Shown here piece after piece: positions 1 to 6,982 of a DNA stretch of 64,000 bases. A program made the translations under genes and the position numbers. Below the pieces are notes generated by a model, which saw nothing but the letters and a program-made list of their open reading frames with translations, did no database searches and was not told where the DNA came from. The stretch comes from DAIDKA01 sp035487155 (lineage in GTDB: Bacteria > Pseudomonadota > Gammaproteobacteria > Steroidobacterales > Steroidobacteraceae): positions 1-64,000 of the forward strand of contig DATHMK010000088.1 of assembly GCA_035487155.1 (NCBI GenBank), in the 5' to 3' direction. How positions within the stretch are numbered: position 1 is the stretch's first letter; each line of letters opens with the position of its first letter.

Positions 1-74
1 CCCACGTACTGGCGCAGCGGGAGCCGCGAGCGGGCATGCGGCGTGGCGACAATTCCCTCGACGATCGTGCGCAT
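1..74 (-). CDS. 5' end of an unidentified, Fur-controlled gene (runs off left edge)
   Basis: An open frame reads leftward from an ATG at 74 and leaves the window after about 24 codons (MRTIVEGIVATPHARSRLPL...). A GGGA-type ribosome site lies about 8 nt upstream, and a promoter with an overlapping Fur box sits 30-60 bp upstream. The fragment is too short to assign a family. The Fur box makes an iron-related role likely, which is inference only. Confidence 0.5.
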   Translation of the reverse strand, partial: MRTIVEGIVATPHARSRLPLRQYV

Positions 75-105
75 TCAAAGTCCCGTGATGCATTACAGAA
101 AGCAA

Positions 106-133
106 ATGATAATGATTCTCATCTCTACGTCAA
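106..133 (-). promoter_or_regulatory. Sigma-70 promoter with overlapping Fur box
   Basis: Read on the minus strand, TTGACG (133-128) is followed after 16 nt by TATCAT (111-106), a good -35/-10 pair. Positions 107-121 read TGATAATGATTCTCA, matching the Fur core TGATAATNATTATCA at all but one position. The box covers the spacer and -10, a classical repression geometry. The promoter points to the gene starting at 74. The adjacent insertion sequence duplicated 130-137 and so left the -35 intact. Confidence 0.7.
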
Positions 134-137
134 TGGA
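130..137. repeat. Left copy of 8-bp target site duplication
   Basis: TCAATGGA here is repeated exactly at 2284-2291, immediately outside the two inverted repeats of the insertion sequence. An 8-bp duplication is the size known for the IS1595 family. Confidence 0.85.
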
Positions 138-259
138 GGGATTTATGTATTTGACTACCTGACATGAAAAACCAATCAAATCAATGCGGTGGGAGATTTA
201 GACGGCAAAAATGCAGTGCGGCATGGGGCCTGCTGGGAGAATTTCTGCGCCCCATCCCC

Positions 260-1156
260 TCACGCGATCACGTCAAGAAATCGTTCCCAAGCAGATTTCG
301 GTGGTTCGGGCGCATCTGCATTTCTATCGGCGTCGTTGTAATCGGAACATGTTCGGCTGTTAGTTACGGTATATCCGGGAATTGTTTTGTCAGTGCCGAT
401 AGCGGTCCTGCAAAAGCGTGTCCAGTGTGGGACACCAAAAATATCCGAGTAATCAACCTCACCGTAGACCGCTATCCACAAGTCGCCGTGGTGCCATTCG
501 ATAACTTCCGCGCTATTCGGTTCCCGTTTCACAAGCCCGGGAACATCGGCAAACCAGAAAATTGGGTAATCGGTGCGGGGTTTGTCTTCTGGAAACAGGA
601 TTCCGGACGTTTCGCCGAACCAAGTATGGCTAGACCACTTAGCGAAATCGTATTCCACATTCGCGGCCTGGGTATTTGGCAGTACTTCCAGCCGGGTTTT
701 TACAGACAGCGTGCGCGCGGCGGTTTTTCCGACATTCTGCAATTGAACGCCCACACTAACGTCTTGCCCTTCGACAAACTGCACGCCATCTTTCGGCAAA
801 TCCACATCGATTTTTACCCATGCTCGATTTTCGATGCGTGCTTGTCGCTGCTGCTCAGCGCTTTGCCGGCGCAATTCGTGCAATTGGCGGACAGTGATGG
901 AGGCGTAAAAGGCGGCGGTAATGAAAGCAAGGAATCCGGTGATGGCCAGCATCCGCTGTACGCCATAGTGCTTCTGTTGTTCGGAATGGCGCTGGCGTTC
1001 CGCTTCTTCTGTAAAGGTTACCTCTGCAAATATTTTATTATTGATATCGCCACGCTTACTTTGTGCTTCTTTTGCTGCGTATACGGCTTTAGTCAGCTCC
1101 TTTAGTGCCTTGTGTAGCGATTCCAGTAACGCCGAGATTTTCGTGAACGATCCCAC
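260..1156 (-). CDS. IS passenger: membrane-anchored protein of unknown function
   Basis: A 298-aa protein starting at GTG 1156, whose first base is the last base of the preceding stop codon (TAGTG), so translation is probably coupled to the small upstream gene. Residues about 1-65 are charged and helical (coiled-coil-like, rich in Glu/Lys/Gln). One transmembrane segment follows at about 68-90, then a short helical stretch and a predicted beta-rich C-terminal domain from about 110 on, with no motif I recognise. It lies inside the inverted repeats of the IS1595 element and shares the transposase's transcription unit. It is more AT-rich than the chromosome. The function is unknown; a membrane-bound accessory or fitness protein of the element is possible. 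An antisense frame at 164-1105 is judged a shadow. Confidence 0.75.
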   Translation of the reverse strand: MGSFTKISALLESLHKALKELTKAVYAAKEAQSKRGDINNKIFAEVTFTEEAERQRHSEQQKHYGVQRMLAITGFLAFITAAFYASITVRQLHELRRQSAEQQRQARIENRAWVKIDVDLPKDGVQFVEGQDVSVGVQLQNVGKTAARTLSVKTRLEVLPNTQAANVEYDFAKWSSHTWFGETSGILFPEDKPRTDYPIFWFADVPGLVKREPNSAEVIEWHHGDLWIAVYGEVDYSDIFGVPHWTRFCRTAIGTDKTIPGYTVTNSRTCSDYNDADRNADAPEPPKSAWERFLDVIA

Positions 1157-1287
1157 TATCCATTCTTTTTCTTTTTCGCAGTCTTCGCCTTCCGCTTCTT
1201 CTGCTTCTTCCGCACCTTCGGCGGTTTGTAGCTCAAGACGCGGTCCACCATCCGCTCGAAAGCCTCCATGTGTGGCTTCTCGCTCAT
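1156..1287 (-). CDS. IS passenger: 43-aa lysine-rich small protein
   Basis: The ATG at 1287-1285 overlaps the transposase stop (ATGA) and the TAG at 1158-1156 overlaps the GTG of the next gene. The 43-aa product has a short acidic/amphipathic start (MSEKPHMEAFERMVDRVL) and a C-terminal half that is almost entirely Lys/Arg (KPPKVRKKQKKRKAKTAKK). Overlap with both neighbours is the main evidence that it is translated. The basic tail suggests nucleic-acid or phospholipid binding, which is inference. No family was recognised. Confidence 0.6.
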   Translation of the reverse strand: MSEKPHMEAFERMVDRVLSYKPPKVRKKQKKRKAKTAKKKKNG

Positions 1288-2216
1288 TCCGCGATCAGCG
1301 CCTTGTAGGTGATGCGCACGCCGTTGGTCTTCGCAATCAGCGAATCAATCCGATCCATCGTGTGGATCTTGCAGTTGCCTTCGTTAAGACGGTAAGTGAA
1401 TTCGTCAACGTACCGCTGCATGTGCTTGATGGTGAACTGGTGATAGATGCCGTAGTAGCCGCGCTTGAGGACCGCCCAGACGCTTTCGATTCCGTTGGTG
1501 GAGGCCATCCCATCAACGTACACCTTGGCGCTGTGATTCACCGACATGTGCGTGAACCCCGGGAGCCGGTTGTAAGCGCGGGCATCGTCGGTGCAGATCG
1601 TAGAGCCGGCCTCGACGTTCACACGCAGTTCGTGGCGCAACCGCGCGCCGCTCGTGTCCTGATCCACCACCACCGCGCGAGTCATTCCACCACGCTCTCG
1701 CATGCCGAATACGCCGTGCTTGGCGCCGGGGCCTCCGTGGATGCCGGAGTGCTTGTTCGCGTGCTTATTGGCCTCTCTGCCGCCCAGGTAAGTTTCGTCA
1801 GCCTCAACGAAACCGGACAGCATGCCGCCGCCGATGGGGTCCTTTCCGCAAGCCTCGCGGATTCGCTGGAGCATGAACCACGCGGACTTCTGAGTGATGC
1901 CCAGTTCCTTGCTCAACTGCATGCTGCTGATGCCTTTGCGGGCGGTGGCGATCAGGTACATCGCCATCAGCCACTTGTTCAGCGGAATGTGCGAGCGCTC
2001 GAAAATCGTGCCCGTGCGGACCGTGAAATCCTCTTTGCAGGCGAGGCAACGGAAGTATCCGACTACCTTGCGAACCTGAACCCGCTCGCCTTTGTTGCAG
2101 TGCGGACAGATGGGACCGGTGGGCCAGCGGCGCGCTTCAAGGTAAGTCCTGGCCGTTGTTTCATCAGGGAATTTCTGGAGAAATTCGTAATGGCTGATCG
2201 TGACTTTCTCGCTCAT
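1284..2216 (-). CDS. IS1595-family transposase
   Basis: A 310-aa DDE-type transposase. The N-terminus has a zinc ribbon (CPHCN... ...CLACKEDF, about residues 38-60). The catalytic core begins with the first Asp in EADETYLGG. A second Asp lies in the STICTDDARAYNRL stretch and the third acidic residue in IESVWAVLKRGYYG, followed by the family's conserved HMQRYVDEFTYRLN. Length and order match full-length IS1595 enzymes and no frameshift is seen. It is the first gene of a three-gene overlapping set inside an element with intact ends, so the element may be active. Confidence 0.93.
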   Translation of the reverse strand: MSEKVTISHYEFLQKFPDETTARTYLEARRWPTGPICPHCNKGERVQVRKVVGYFRCLACKEDFTVRTGTIFERSHIPLNKWLMAMYLIATARKGISSMQLSKELGITQKSAWFMLQRIREACGKDPIGGGMLSGFVEADETYLGGREANKHANKHSGIHGGPGAKHGVFGMRERGGMTRAVVVDQDTSGARLRHELRVNVEAGSTICTDDARAYNRLPGFTHMSVNHSAKVYVDGMASTNGIESVWAVLKRGYYGIYHQFTIKHMQRYVDEFTYRLNEGNCKIHTMDRIDSLIAKTNGVRITYKALIAE

Positions 2217-2283
2217 GGCCGCTCTCCAACTGACGGGCTAATTTTACTCCGATTCACGTTAGGGAGTCAAGTATATAAATCCC

Positions 2284-2291
2284 TCAATGGA
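2284..2291. repeat. Right copy of 8-bp target site duplication
   Basis: TCAATGGA, identical to 130-137, directly abutting the right inverted repeat of the insertion sequence. Removing 138-2291 rejoins the pre-insertion sequence. Confidence 0.85.
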
Positions 2292-2304
2292 AATCTCGCG
2301 CGGG

Positions 2305-2326
2305 CCGCAGTTAAGGCAAACTGCGG
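2305..2326. terminator. Hairpin between the IS and xthA
   Basis: CCGCAGTT and AACTGCGG form a perfect 8-bp stem with a 6-nt loop, followed on the plus strand by a short TTTT at 2331-2334. It resembles a weak intrinsic terminator or an operator in the xthA leader. No plus-strand gene lies upstream that needs a terminator, so its role is unclear. Confidence 0.4.
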
Positions 2327-2354
2327 AGCGTTTTCGTCGGTGAGAGCAGCGCGC

Positions 2355-3158
2355 ATGAAGATTTATTCCTGGAACGTCAACGGCATTCGGGCCGTGCTCA
2401 AGAAGGGCAGCTTTCAGAAGTTCCTGGCCGACCACCAGCCGGACATCCTGTGCCTGCAGGAGACCAAGGCCGAACGCGGCCAGGTCGAAATCGAGCTGGC
2501 CGGGTATCACGAGTTCTGGAATTCAGCCACCAAGAAGGGCTATTCGGGCACCGCGATCTTCTCGCGCCAGGAGCCCCTGTCGGTGGTCAACGGCTTTCCC
2601 CATCAGCTCGCCAGCCGCTACAAGTTCGCCGATGAGCTGGAGCGGGATAGTTCCGATGAGGGCCGGGTCATCGCGGCCGAATATCCCAAGTTCTTTGTGG
2701 TGACGGTGTACACGCCCAATGCCAAGGACGACCTGAGCCGGGTGGCGCTGCGCCACAAGGGCTGGGATCCGGCGTTCCTCGCCTACTGCGTGGAGCTGCA
2801 GCGGCGCAAGCCGGTCATCTTCTGCGGTGATCTGAACGTGGCGCACACGGAGCTTGACCTCGCCAACCCGGGACCCAACAAGGGCAAGAAGGGTTTCACT
2901 GACGAGGAGCGCGAGGGTTTCCAGAACTTCGTGGATGCGGGCTTCGTGGACACGTTCCGCAAGTTCAAGCAGGGCAATGGCTACTACACGTGGTGGAGCC
3001 ACTTCGCCAATTCACGCGCCCGCAATGTGGGATGGAGAATCGACTACGTGCTGGTGTCGAAGTCGCTGGGCGCTGCGGTGAAGAAAGCGGACATCCATCC
3101 GGATGTCATGGGCAGTGATCACTGCCCGGTGAGCATCGAGCTGTCGCTCCCGGCCTGA
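2355..3158 (+). CDS. xthA: Exodeoxyribonuclease III
   Basis: A 267-aa exonuclease III/AP endonuclease of the EEP fold, acting in base excision repair to cut DNA 5' of abasic sites. It begins MKIYSWNVNGIRAV, the typical family start. The metal-binding Glu is in LQETKAE (residue 36), the Asp/Asn pair in CGDLNVAH, and the catalytic His in the C-terminal GSDHCP. Length matches the family. The frame is open far upstream through the insertion sequence, but homology begins only at this ATG. A long stem-loop overlaps its stop codon. It faces the peroxiredoxin gene convergently, two functions linked to oxidative damage. Confidence 0.95.
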   Translation: MKIYSWNVNGIRAVLKKGSFQKFLADHQPDILCLQETKAERGQVEIELAGYHEFWNSATKKGYSGTAIFSRQEPLSVVNGFPHQLASRYKFADELERDSSDEGRVIAAEYPKFFVVTVYTPNAKDDLSRVALRHKGWDPAFLAYCVELQRRKPVIFCGDLNVAHTELDLANPGPNKGKKGFTDEEREGFQNFVDAGFVDTFRKFKQGNGYYTWWSHFANSRARNVGWRIDYVLVSKSLGAAVKKADIHPDVMGSDHCPVSIELSLPA

Positions 3159-3169
3159 GCCGGGAGCGA
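3144..3169. terminator. Bidirectional stem-loop at the xthA stop codon
   Basis: TCGCTCCCGGC (3144-3154) and its exact complement (3159-3169) enclose a CTGA tetraloop containing the TGA stop of xthA. This is an 11-bp GC-rich stem without a U-run. It lies between convergent genes, so it probably blocks read-through from both sides. Confidence 0.6.
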
Positions 3170-3183
3170 GCTGCAAGGAAGTA

Positions 3184-3777
3184 TCAGGTGGCGGGCTTGC
3201 CTGCCGCCAGGTTCTGCACGATCTCCAGAGACTTCATCACGTTTTCATCGGGCTTGACCCCGCCCACGGTGGCCGCGATCTTGCCGTCCTTGGTGACGAT
3301 GAAGGTGGTGCGCTCGGCAAAATCGTGATCGATGATGTCGCCCTTGGAGTTCGGAATCTGCTTGCCCTCGGGCAGCTTGCTGATCTTCAGCTGGTAACTC
3401 GCGGCAATCTTGCCGTCGGCATCGGAGGCCACGGGCAGCTTGCCCGCGCAGTAGTTCGGATCCGCCGAGAACTCATCGAGCGTCTTGATCTTGTCCAGTG
3501 ACACGCCAATGACCGTGGCGCCGGCACCTTTGAACTTGTCCATGTTCTCCGCAAAGGTGTGCGCCTGGATGTTGCAGCCGCCGGTAAAGGCGCCCGGATA
3601 GAAATACACGACCACCGGACCCTTCTTCAGCGCCTTGCTCAGGTCGTAGGTGAATTCCTTGCCGGCCAGTGAGGCCTGGGTATTGAAAGTTGGAGCAACG
3701 GTGCCCACGGGCAGCGCAGCCAGGGCCTGGGCGCTTACCGCGCAGGACAGAAGACCAGCCATCAACAAGCGATTCAT
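3184..3777 (-). CDS. Secreted peroxiredoxin (AhpC/TSA family)
   Basis: A 197-aa thioredoxin-fold peroxidase. The ATG at 3777 is chosen because GGGGAG lies 6-7 nt upstream and it directly starts a signal peptide (MNRLLMAGLLSCAVSAQALA), placing the enzyme in the periplasm. The core contains YFYPGAFTGGCN, where TGGC supplies the peroxidatic Cys. A further Cys in DPNYCAG may serve as resolving residue. Peroxiredoxins reduce H2O2 and organic peroxides with thiol donors. The exported location is less common than cytoplasmic BCP/AhpC. The membrane protein gene starting at 4364 lies directly upstream on the same strand, ending 21 nt before this start. Confidence 0.85.
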   Translation of the reverse strand: MNRLLMAGLLSCAVSAQALAALPVGTVAPTFNTQASLAGKEFTYDLSKALKKGPVVVYFYPGAFTGGCNIQAHTFAENMDKFKGAGATVIGVSLDKIKTLDEFSADPNYCAGKLPVASDADGKIAASYQLKISKLPEGKQIPNSKGDIIDHDFAERTTFIVTKDGKIAATVGGVKPDENVMKSLEIVQNLAAGKPAT

Positions 3778-3797
3778 GGTATCTCCCCTCAAATGGA

Positions 3798-4364
3798 TCA
3801 AACGGAAGTGGATGATGCGCTATCGGGCGCGCCTGGTGAGAGCTTAGCACCGGCCGTGCGCTGTGCCTTGCGCAACCACTGCAACAGACCTGTGCAGTAG
3901 ACGATGTAGTAGCTGGCGGTCAGAAACATAATGCCCAGGGTCAATGGATTGTTGTCGGCAGCTGGAGCTGTGCCCGGGGGAGCGTTTGCCATTGCCCCAT
4001 AGACCAGTACCACGCGGTAGAGCAGACGCCCGATGAAGAGGGCAGTGATTGCGATGCCGATATACAGGTGCGGCGTATAGAAGTAACCCTCTGGCGTGGC
4101 GGCAAATTCCGTGTGCCGCAACGCGAACCATCCAATCGCTGCGCCGACAATCAGACCGCTGCCGATATAGGCCACTGCGGCGGGCTGCAAGGGATGCGAA
4201 AAAGTCAGGGCCAGACATAGAACCGCAAACAGTCCCATGCGTACATACTGCCGCGTGGCGGTGAGCACCTGGCGACCGATGTTGCGGCGCACGCGCCGGT
4301 AGACGCCAAAGGCGACGACTGCGGTCACGGCGGCGATTTTGGGCAGGTTGTTGGCGTCGATCAT
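3798..4364 (-). CDS. Multi-pass membrane protein of unknown function
   Basis: A 188-aa protein with about five hydrophobic segments (roughly residues 8-22, 42-58, 62-80, 95-115 and 143-165). Basic loops such as YRRVRRNIGRQ suggest an Nin orientation of the loop after the first helix. The ATG at 4364 has GGGAG 5 nt upstream. It resembles CcdC/DUF1453-type membrane proteins in layout, but I cannot confirm membership. It precedes the secreted peroxiredoxin gene with a 20-nt gap and is probably co-transcribed with it. Confidence 0.6.
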   Translation of the reverse strand: MIDANNLPKIAAVTAVVAFGVYRRVRRNIGRQVLTATRQYVRMGLFAVLCLALTFSHPLQPAAVAYIGSGLIVGAAIGWFALRHTEFAATPEGYFYTPHLYIGIAITALFIGRLLYRVVLVYGAMANAPPGTAPAADNNPLTLGIMFLTASYYIVYCTGLLQWLRKAQRTAGAKLSPGAPDSASSTSV

Positions 4365-4483
4365 GCGAACTCCCGTTGCTGCGCGCCATTATGCGCAAAA
4401 TCGCAGGCAGCGCGCAGGCATTGCGGGGAGGGGCCCTGGCCGCTAGCCTTGCCGGCCAATTTGCTGAGTGACCCTACCGGAGC

Positions 4484-6421
4484 ATGCTGAATTTCACCGC
4501 TGTGACCCTGCGGCGCGGCCCGCGGATACTGTTCGCCGATGCCAGCTTCGGCCTGTTTCGCGGCGAGAAGATCGGCATTACCGGTGAGAATGGCAGCGGC
4601 AAGTCCAGTCTGCTGGCGCTGGTGAACGGGGTTCTACACCCGGATTCCGGCAGCTTCGACATGCCCTCGGGACTGGCCATTGCCCATGTCTCCCAGGAAC
4701 TTGCCGCGACCGATCAGGCCGCCATCGAATTCGTGCTCGACGGTGATGCGCAGCTGCGGACGCTGGAAGGGGCGATCGCCGCCGCCGCGGCGCGCGATGA
4801 TGGCGCCGGCATCGGCGAACTTCACGGCCGCTATGCGGCAGTGGGTGGCTACGATGCGCGCAGCCGCGCCGGCCGACTCCTGCATGGGTTGGGATTTTCC
4901 AGCGCCGATGAGGACCGCCCGGTGCGCGCGTTCTCCGGTGGCTGGCGGGTGCGTCTCAATGTCGCCCAGGCGTTGATGTGCCGTTCGGACCTGCTGCTGC
5001 TGGATGAGCCCACCAATCACCTGGACCTCGATGCCATCCTGTGGCTGGAGCGCTGGCTGATCGAATACCCCGGAACGCTGCTGCTGATCGCCCATGACCG
5101 CGAGTTCCTGGACCGCATCGTGAATCGGGTGGTCAATATCGAGCACGGCCGGGCGCGCGCCTATCGGGGCAACTACTCCGCCTTCGAGGAGCAGCGGGCC
5201 GCGGAACTGGCCGAGCACTCGGCGCTGTTCACGCGCCAGCAGCAGCAGATCCGGCACATGCAGTCCTTCGTCGAGCGCTTCCGCGCGCAGGCGACCAAGG
5301 CCCGCCAGGCCCAAAGCCGCCTGAAGGCCCTGGAGCGCATGCAGCGCATCGCTCCGGCACACGTGGATTCACCGTTTGAATTCGAATTCCGGCAGCCGGA
5401 TAAATTGCCGCGGCCGCTGCTGGCATTGGAAAACCAGTCGGTGGGCTATGGGCCGCGCGTCATGCTTCAGGACGTGAACCTGACCCTGGCGCCCGGCGAA
5501 CGCATCGCCCTGCTGGGGCGCAACGGTGCCGGCAAGTCCACGCTCATGAAACTGCTGGCGGGCGAGCTTGGCGCGATGTCGGGCACGCGTACCGAGGCGC
5601 GCGATCTGGCACTGGGGTACTTCGCGCAACATCAGCTCGAGCAGCTGATGAGCGAGGATAGCGCGCTCGCCAACCTCAAACGACTCGGCGGGGCACTGGC
5701 GACGCGCGCCACCGAGCAGGAGCTGCGGGACTTTCTGGCCGGTTTCGGCTTCACGGGCGATCGGGTGTTTGAACCGGTGGCACCGTTTTCCGGTGGCGAG
5801 AAGGCGCGTCTGATGCTGGCGGTGGTGACCTTCAGGCGACCCAACCTGCTGCTGCTGGATGAGCCCACCAACCATCTGGACCTTGAAATGCGCCAGGCGC
5901 TCGCGGTCGCCCTGCAGGACTACGCCGGTGCCGTAGTCGTCGTGTCACACGACCGGCACCTGCTGCGCACCGTGGCGGACCAGTTCTACGTGGTGCACGA
6001 CGGCGGCATTCAACCCTTTGACGGTGACCTGGAAGACTATGCGCAATGGCTGGCGGTGCAGGCGGCCACGGCCCAGGCGGCGGCAGCACAGGGCACCGGC
6101 TTTCAGTCCAGCGATTCGGCGCAGGCGCGGCGCCAGCGCCGTCGCGATGATGCGCAACGACGCGCCGCGCTCAGTCCCTTGAGGGCACAGCTGGCCCGGC
6201 TTGAAAAGCAGCTGGACAGCCTGGCGCGGGAGTCGCAACAGGTCCAGTCGGCACTGGCCGCCGCGGACCTCTACACCGAGGGTGCCCGGACCCGGCTGCG
6301 CGAGCTTTTGGACAAACAGGCACAACTGGCCCGCGATACCGAGCGCGTGGAGGCCCAGTGGCTCGCCGGCGGGGAGGAACTGGAGGCGCTGCAGAAGTCG
6401 CTGGCGGATGCGGATGAATGA
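4484..6421 (+). CDS. yheS: ABC-F family ATPase, YheS-type
   Basis: A 645-aa soluble protein with two ABC cassettes and no membrane domain. It starts MLNFTAVTLRRGPRILF. The first Walker A is GENGSGKSS, the first signature FSGGW, and the first Walker B precedes LLLDEPTNHLDLDAI. The second cassette has GRNGAGKST, FSGGEKARL and LLLDEPTNHLDLEM. Between them is the arginine/glutamine-rich helical linker of ABC-F proteins (about residues 240-300), and the C-terminus is a coiled-coil-like extension. ABC-F proteins bind the ribosomal E site and modulate elongation. The long helical C-terminus and length fit YheS/Uup rather than EttA (about 555 aa). It is transcribed away from the preceding membrane protein gene. 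Confidence 0.88.
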   Translation: MLNFTAVTLRRGPRILFADASFGLFRGEKIGITGENGSGKSSLLALVNGVLHPDSGSFDMPSGLAIAHVSQELAATDQAAIEFVLDGDAQLRTLEGAIAAAAARDDGAGIGELHGRYAAVGGYDARSRAGRLLHGLGFSSADEDRPVRAFSGGWRVRLNVAQALMCRSDLLLLDEPTNHLDLDAILWLERWLIEYPGTLLLIAHDREFLDRIVNRVVNIEHGRARAYRGNYSAFEEQRAAELAEHSALFTRQQQQIRHMQSFVERFRAQATKARQAQSRLKALERMQRIAPAHVDSPFEFEFRQPDKLPRPLLALENQSVGYGPRVMLQDVNLTLAPGERIALLGRNGAGKSTLMKLLAGELGAMSGTRTEARDLALGYFAQHQLEQLMSEDSALANLKRLGGALATRATEQELRDFLAGFGFTGDRVFEPVAPFSGGEKARLMLAVVTFRRPNLLLLDEPTNHLDLEMRQALAVALQDYAGAVVVVSHDRHLLRTVADQFYVVHDGGIQPFDGDLEDYAQWLAVQAATAQAAAAQGTGFQSSDSAQARRQRRRDDAQRRAALSPLRAQLARLEKQLDSLARESQQVQSALAAADLYTEGARTRLRELLDKQAQLARDTERVEAQWLAGGEELEALQKSLADADE

Positions 6422-6424
6422 GGG

Positions 6425-6889
6425 TCAGCGGGCGCTGCGGTGCGAGTGCGAGCCGCGCACATGGGGAGCGGCCGGCGGCCGCGCCGCCTCGGTGCCGCGC
6501 GCCAGCTCCTTGAGTATCCCGCAGCCGTCCGCCTCGGCGCTGGCGCACAGCTGGCGCAGGTCGCGCAGCTGGGTCTGCAGGGTGCGCAGATCGGCGATGC
6601 GGTCGGCCACGTGCTGGATATGCTCATCGAGCACCCCGTTCACTTCGGCGCAGTTGTCGGCCGGCCTGTCACGTAACTGCAACAACACCCGGATTTCATC
6701 CAGGGTCATGTCGAGGGATCGACAGCGGCGGATGAATGCCAGGCGTTCCAGGTGCGGCTTACCGTAAAGACGATAGTTGCCCCCGGAGCGCGCCGGCGCG
6801 GGCAGCAGGCCCTCACGCTCGTAGAAGCGGATGGTCTCGGCCTGGCATTGCATGCGGCGGGCGAGGGCACCGATGGTCATCTGTGTCAT
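6425..6889 (-). CDS. cadR: MerR-family Cd(II)/Pb(II)-responsive regulator (CadR/PbrR-like)
   Basis: A 154-aa regulator with an N-terminal MerR winged helix (TIGALARRMQCQAETIRFYEREGLL) and a dimerisation helix. Three Cys occupy the positions of the CadR metal site: one in the DNCAEVN segment and two in the QLCASAEADGC loop. The tail HVRGSHSHRSAR is His-rich, as in CadR. MerR proteins twist promoters with long -35/-10 spacers when they bind metal. The gene is divergent from a heavy-metal RND operon, and a matching operator lies between them. GGGAG lies 6 nt upstream of the ATG. Specificity for Cd/Pb over Zn is inferred from the cysteine pattern. Confidence 0.9.
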   Translation of the reverse strand: MTQMTIGALARRMQCQAETIRFYEREGLLPAPARSGGNYRLYGKPHLERLAFIRRCRSLDMTLDEIRVLLQLRDRPADNCAEVNGVLDEHIQHVADRIADLRTLQTQLRDLRQLCASAEADGCGILKELARGTEAARPPAAPHVRGSHSHRSAR

Positions 6890-6908
6890 GTCCGGCTCCC
6901 GAAAGCTC

Positions 6909-6939
6909 TTGACCTTAAAGTAGCTGCAAGGTGCCTACT
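6909..6939 (+). promoter_or_regulatory. MerR/CadR-type promoter-operator
   Basis: TTGACC (6909-6914) is the -35. A 19-bp spacer leads to CCTACT (6934-6939) as a weak -10, the over-long spacing typical of MerR-controlled promoters. Within the spacer, ACCTT (6912-6916) and AAGGT (6928-6932) form the outer arms of a 21-bp dyad with GTAGCTGC in its centre, similar to CadR/PbrR operators. It lies between the regulator gene and the RND operon and should drive the latter. Confidence 0.75.
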
Positions 6940-6982
6940 TGGCAATCTCGTGGGACCGGAAAACATCTGAGGGGAGCTTGTC

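Larger units (their letters stand above)
138..2283 (-). mobile_element. Complete IS1595-family insertion sequence with passenger genes
   Basis: The element is 2,146 bp. Its ends, 138-168 and the reverse complement of 2253-2283, match at 26 of 31 positions and both begin GGGATTTAT. It is flanked by a perfect 8-bp direct repeat (130-137 and 2284-2291). Inside, on the minus strand, are an IS1595-type transposase, a 43-codon basic protein and a 298-aa membrane protein, all overlapping by 1-4 nt. The left half is visibly more AT-rich than the surrounding chromosome, which fits horizontal arrival. The intact duplication and ends suggest a recent insertion. Passenger genes are known in some IS1595 members. 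I do not recognise this pair. Confidence 0.85.

Noticed and set aside
164..1105. 313-codon plus-strand frame opposite the IS passenger gene
   Set aside because: The minus-strand frame shows a membrane protein with overlapping start/stop signals to its neighbours; the plus frame lacks a ribosome site and coherent features.
1041..2354. Long plus-strand frame running through the insertion sequence into xthA
   Set aside because: It is antisense to the transposase and its upstream part has no family similarity; exonuclease III homology starts at 2355.
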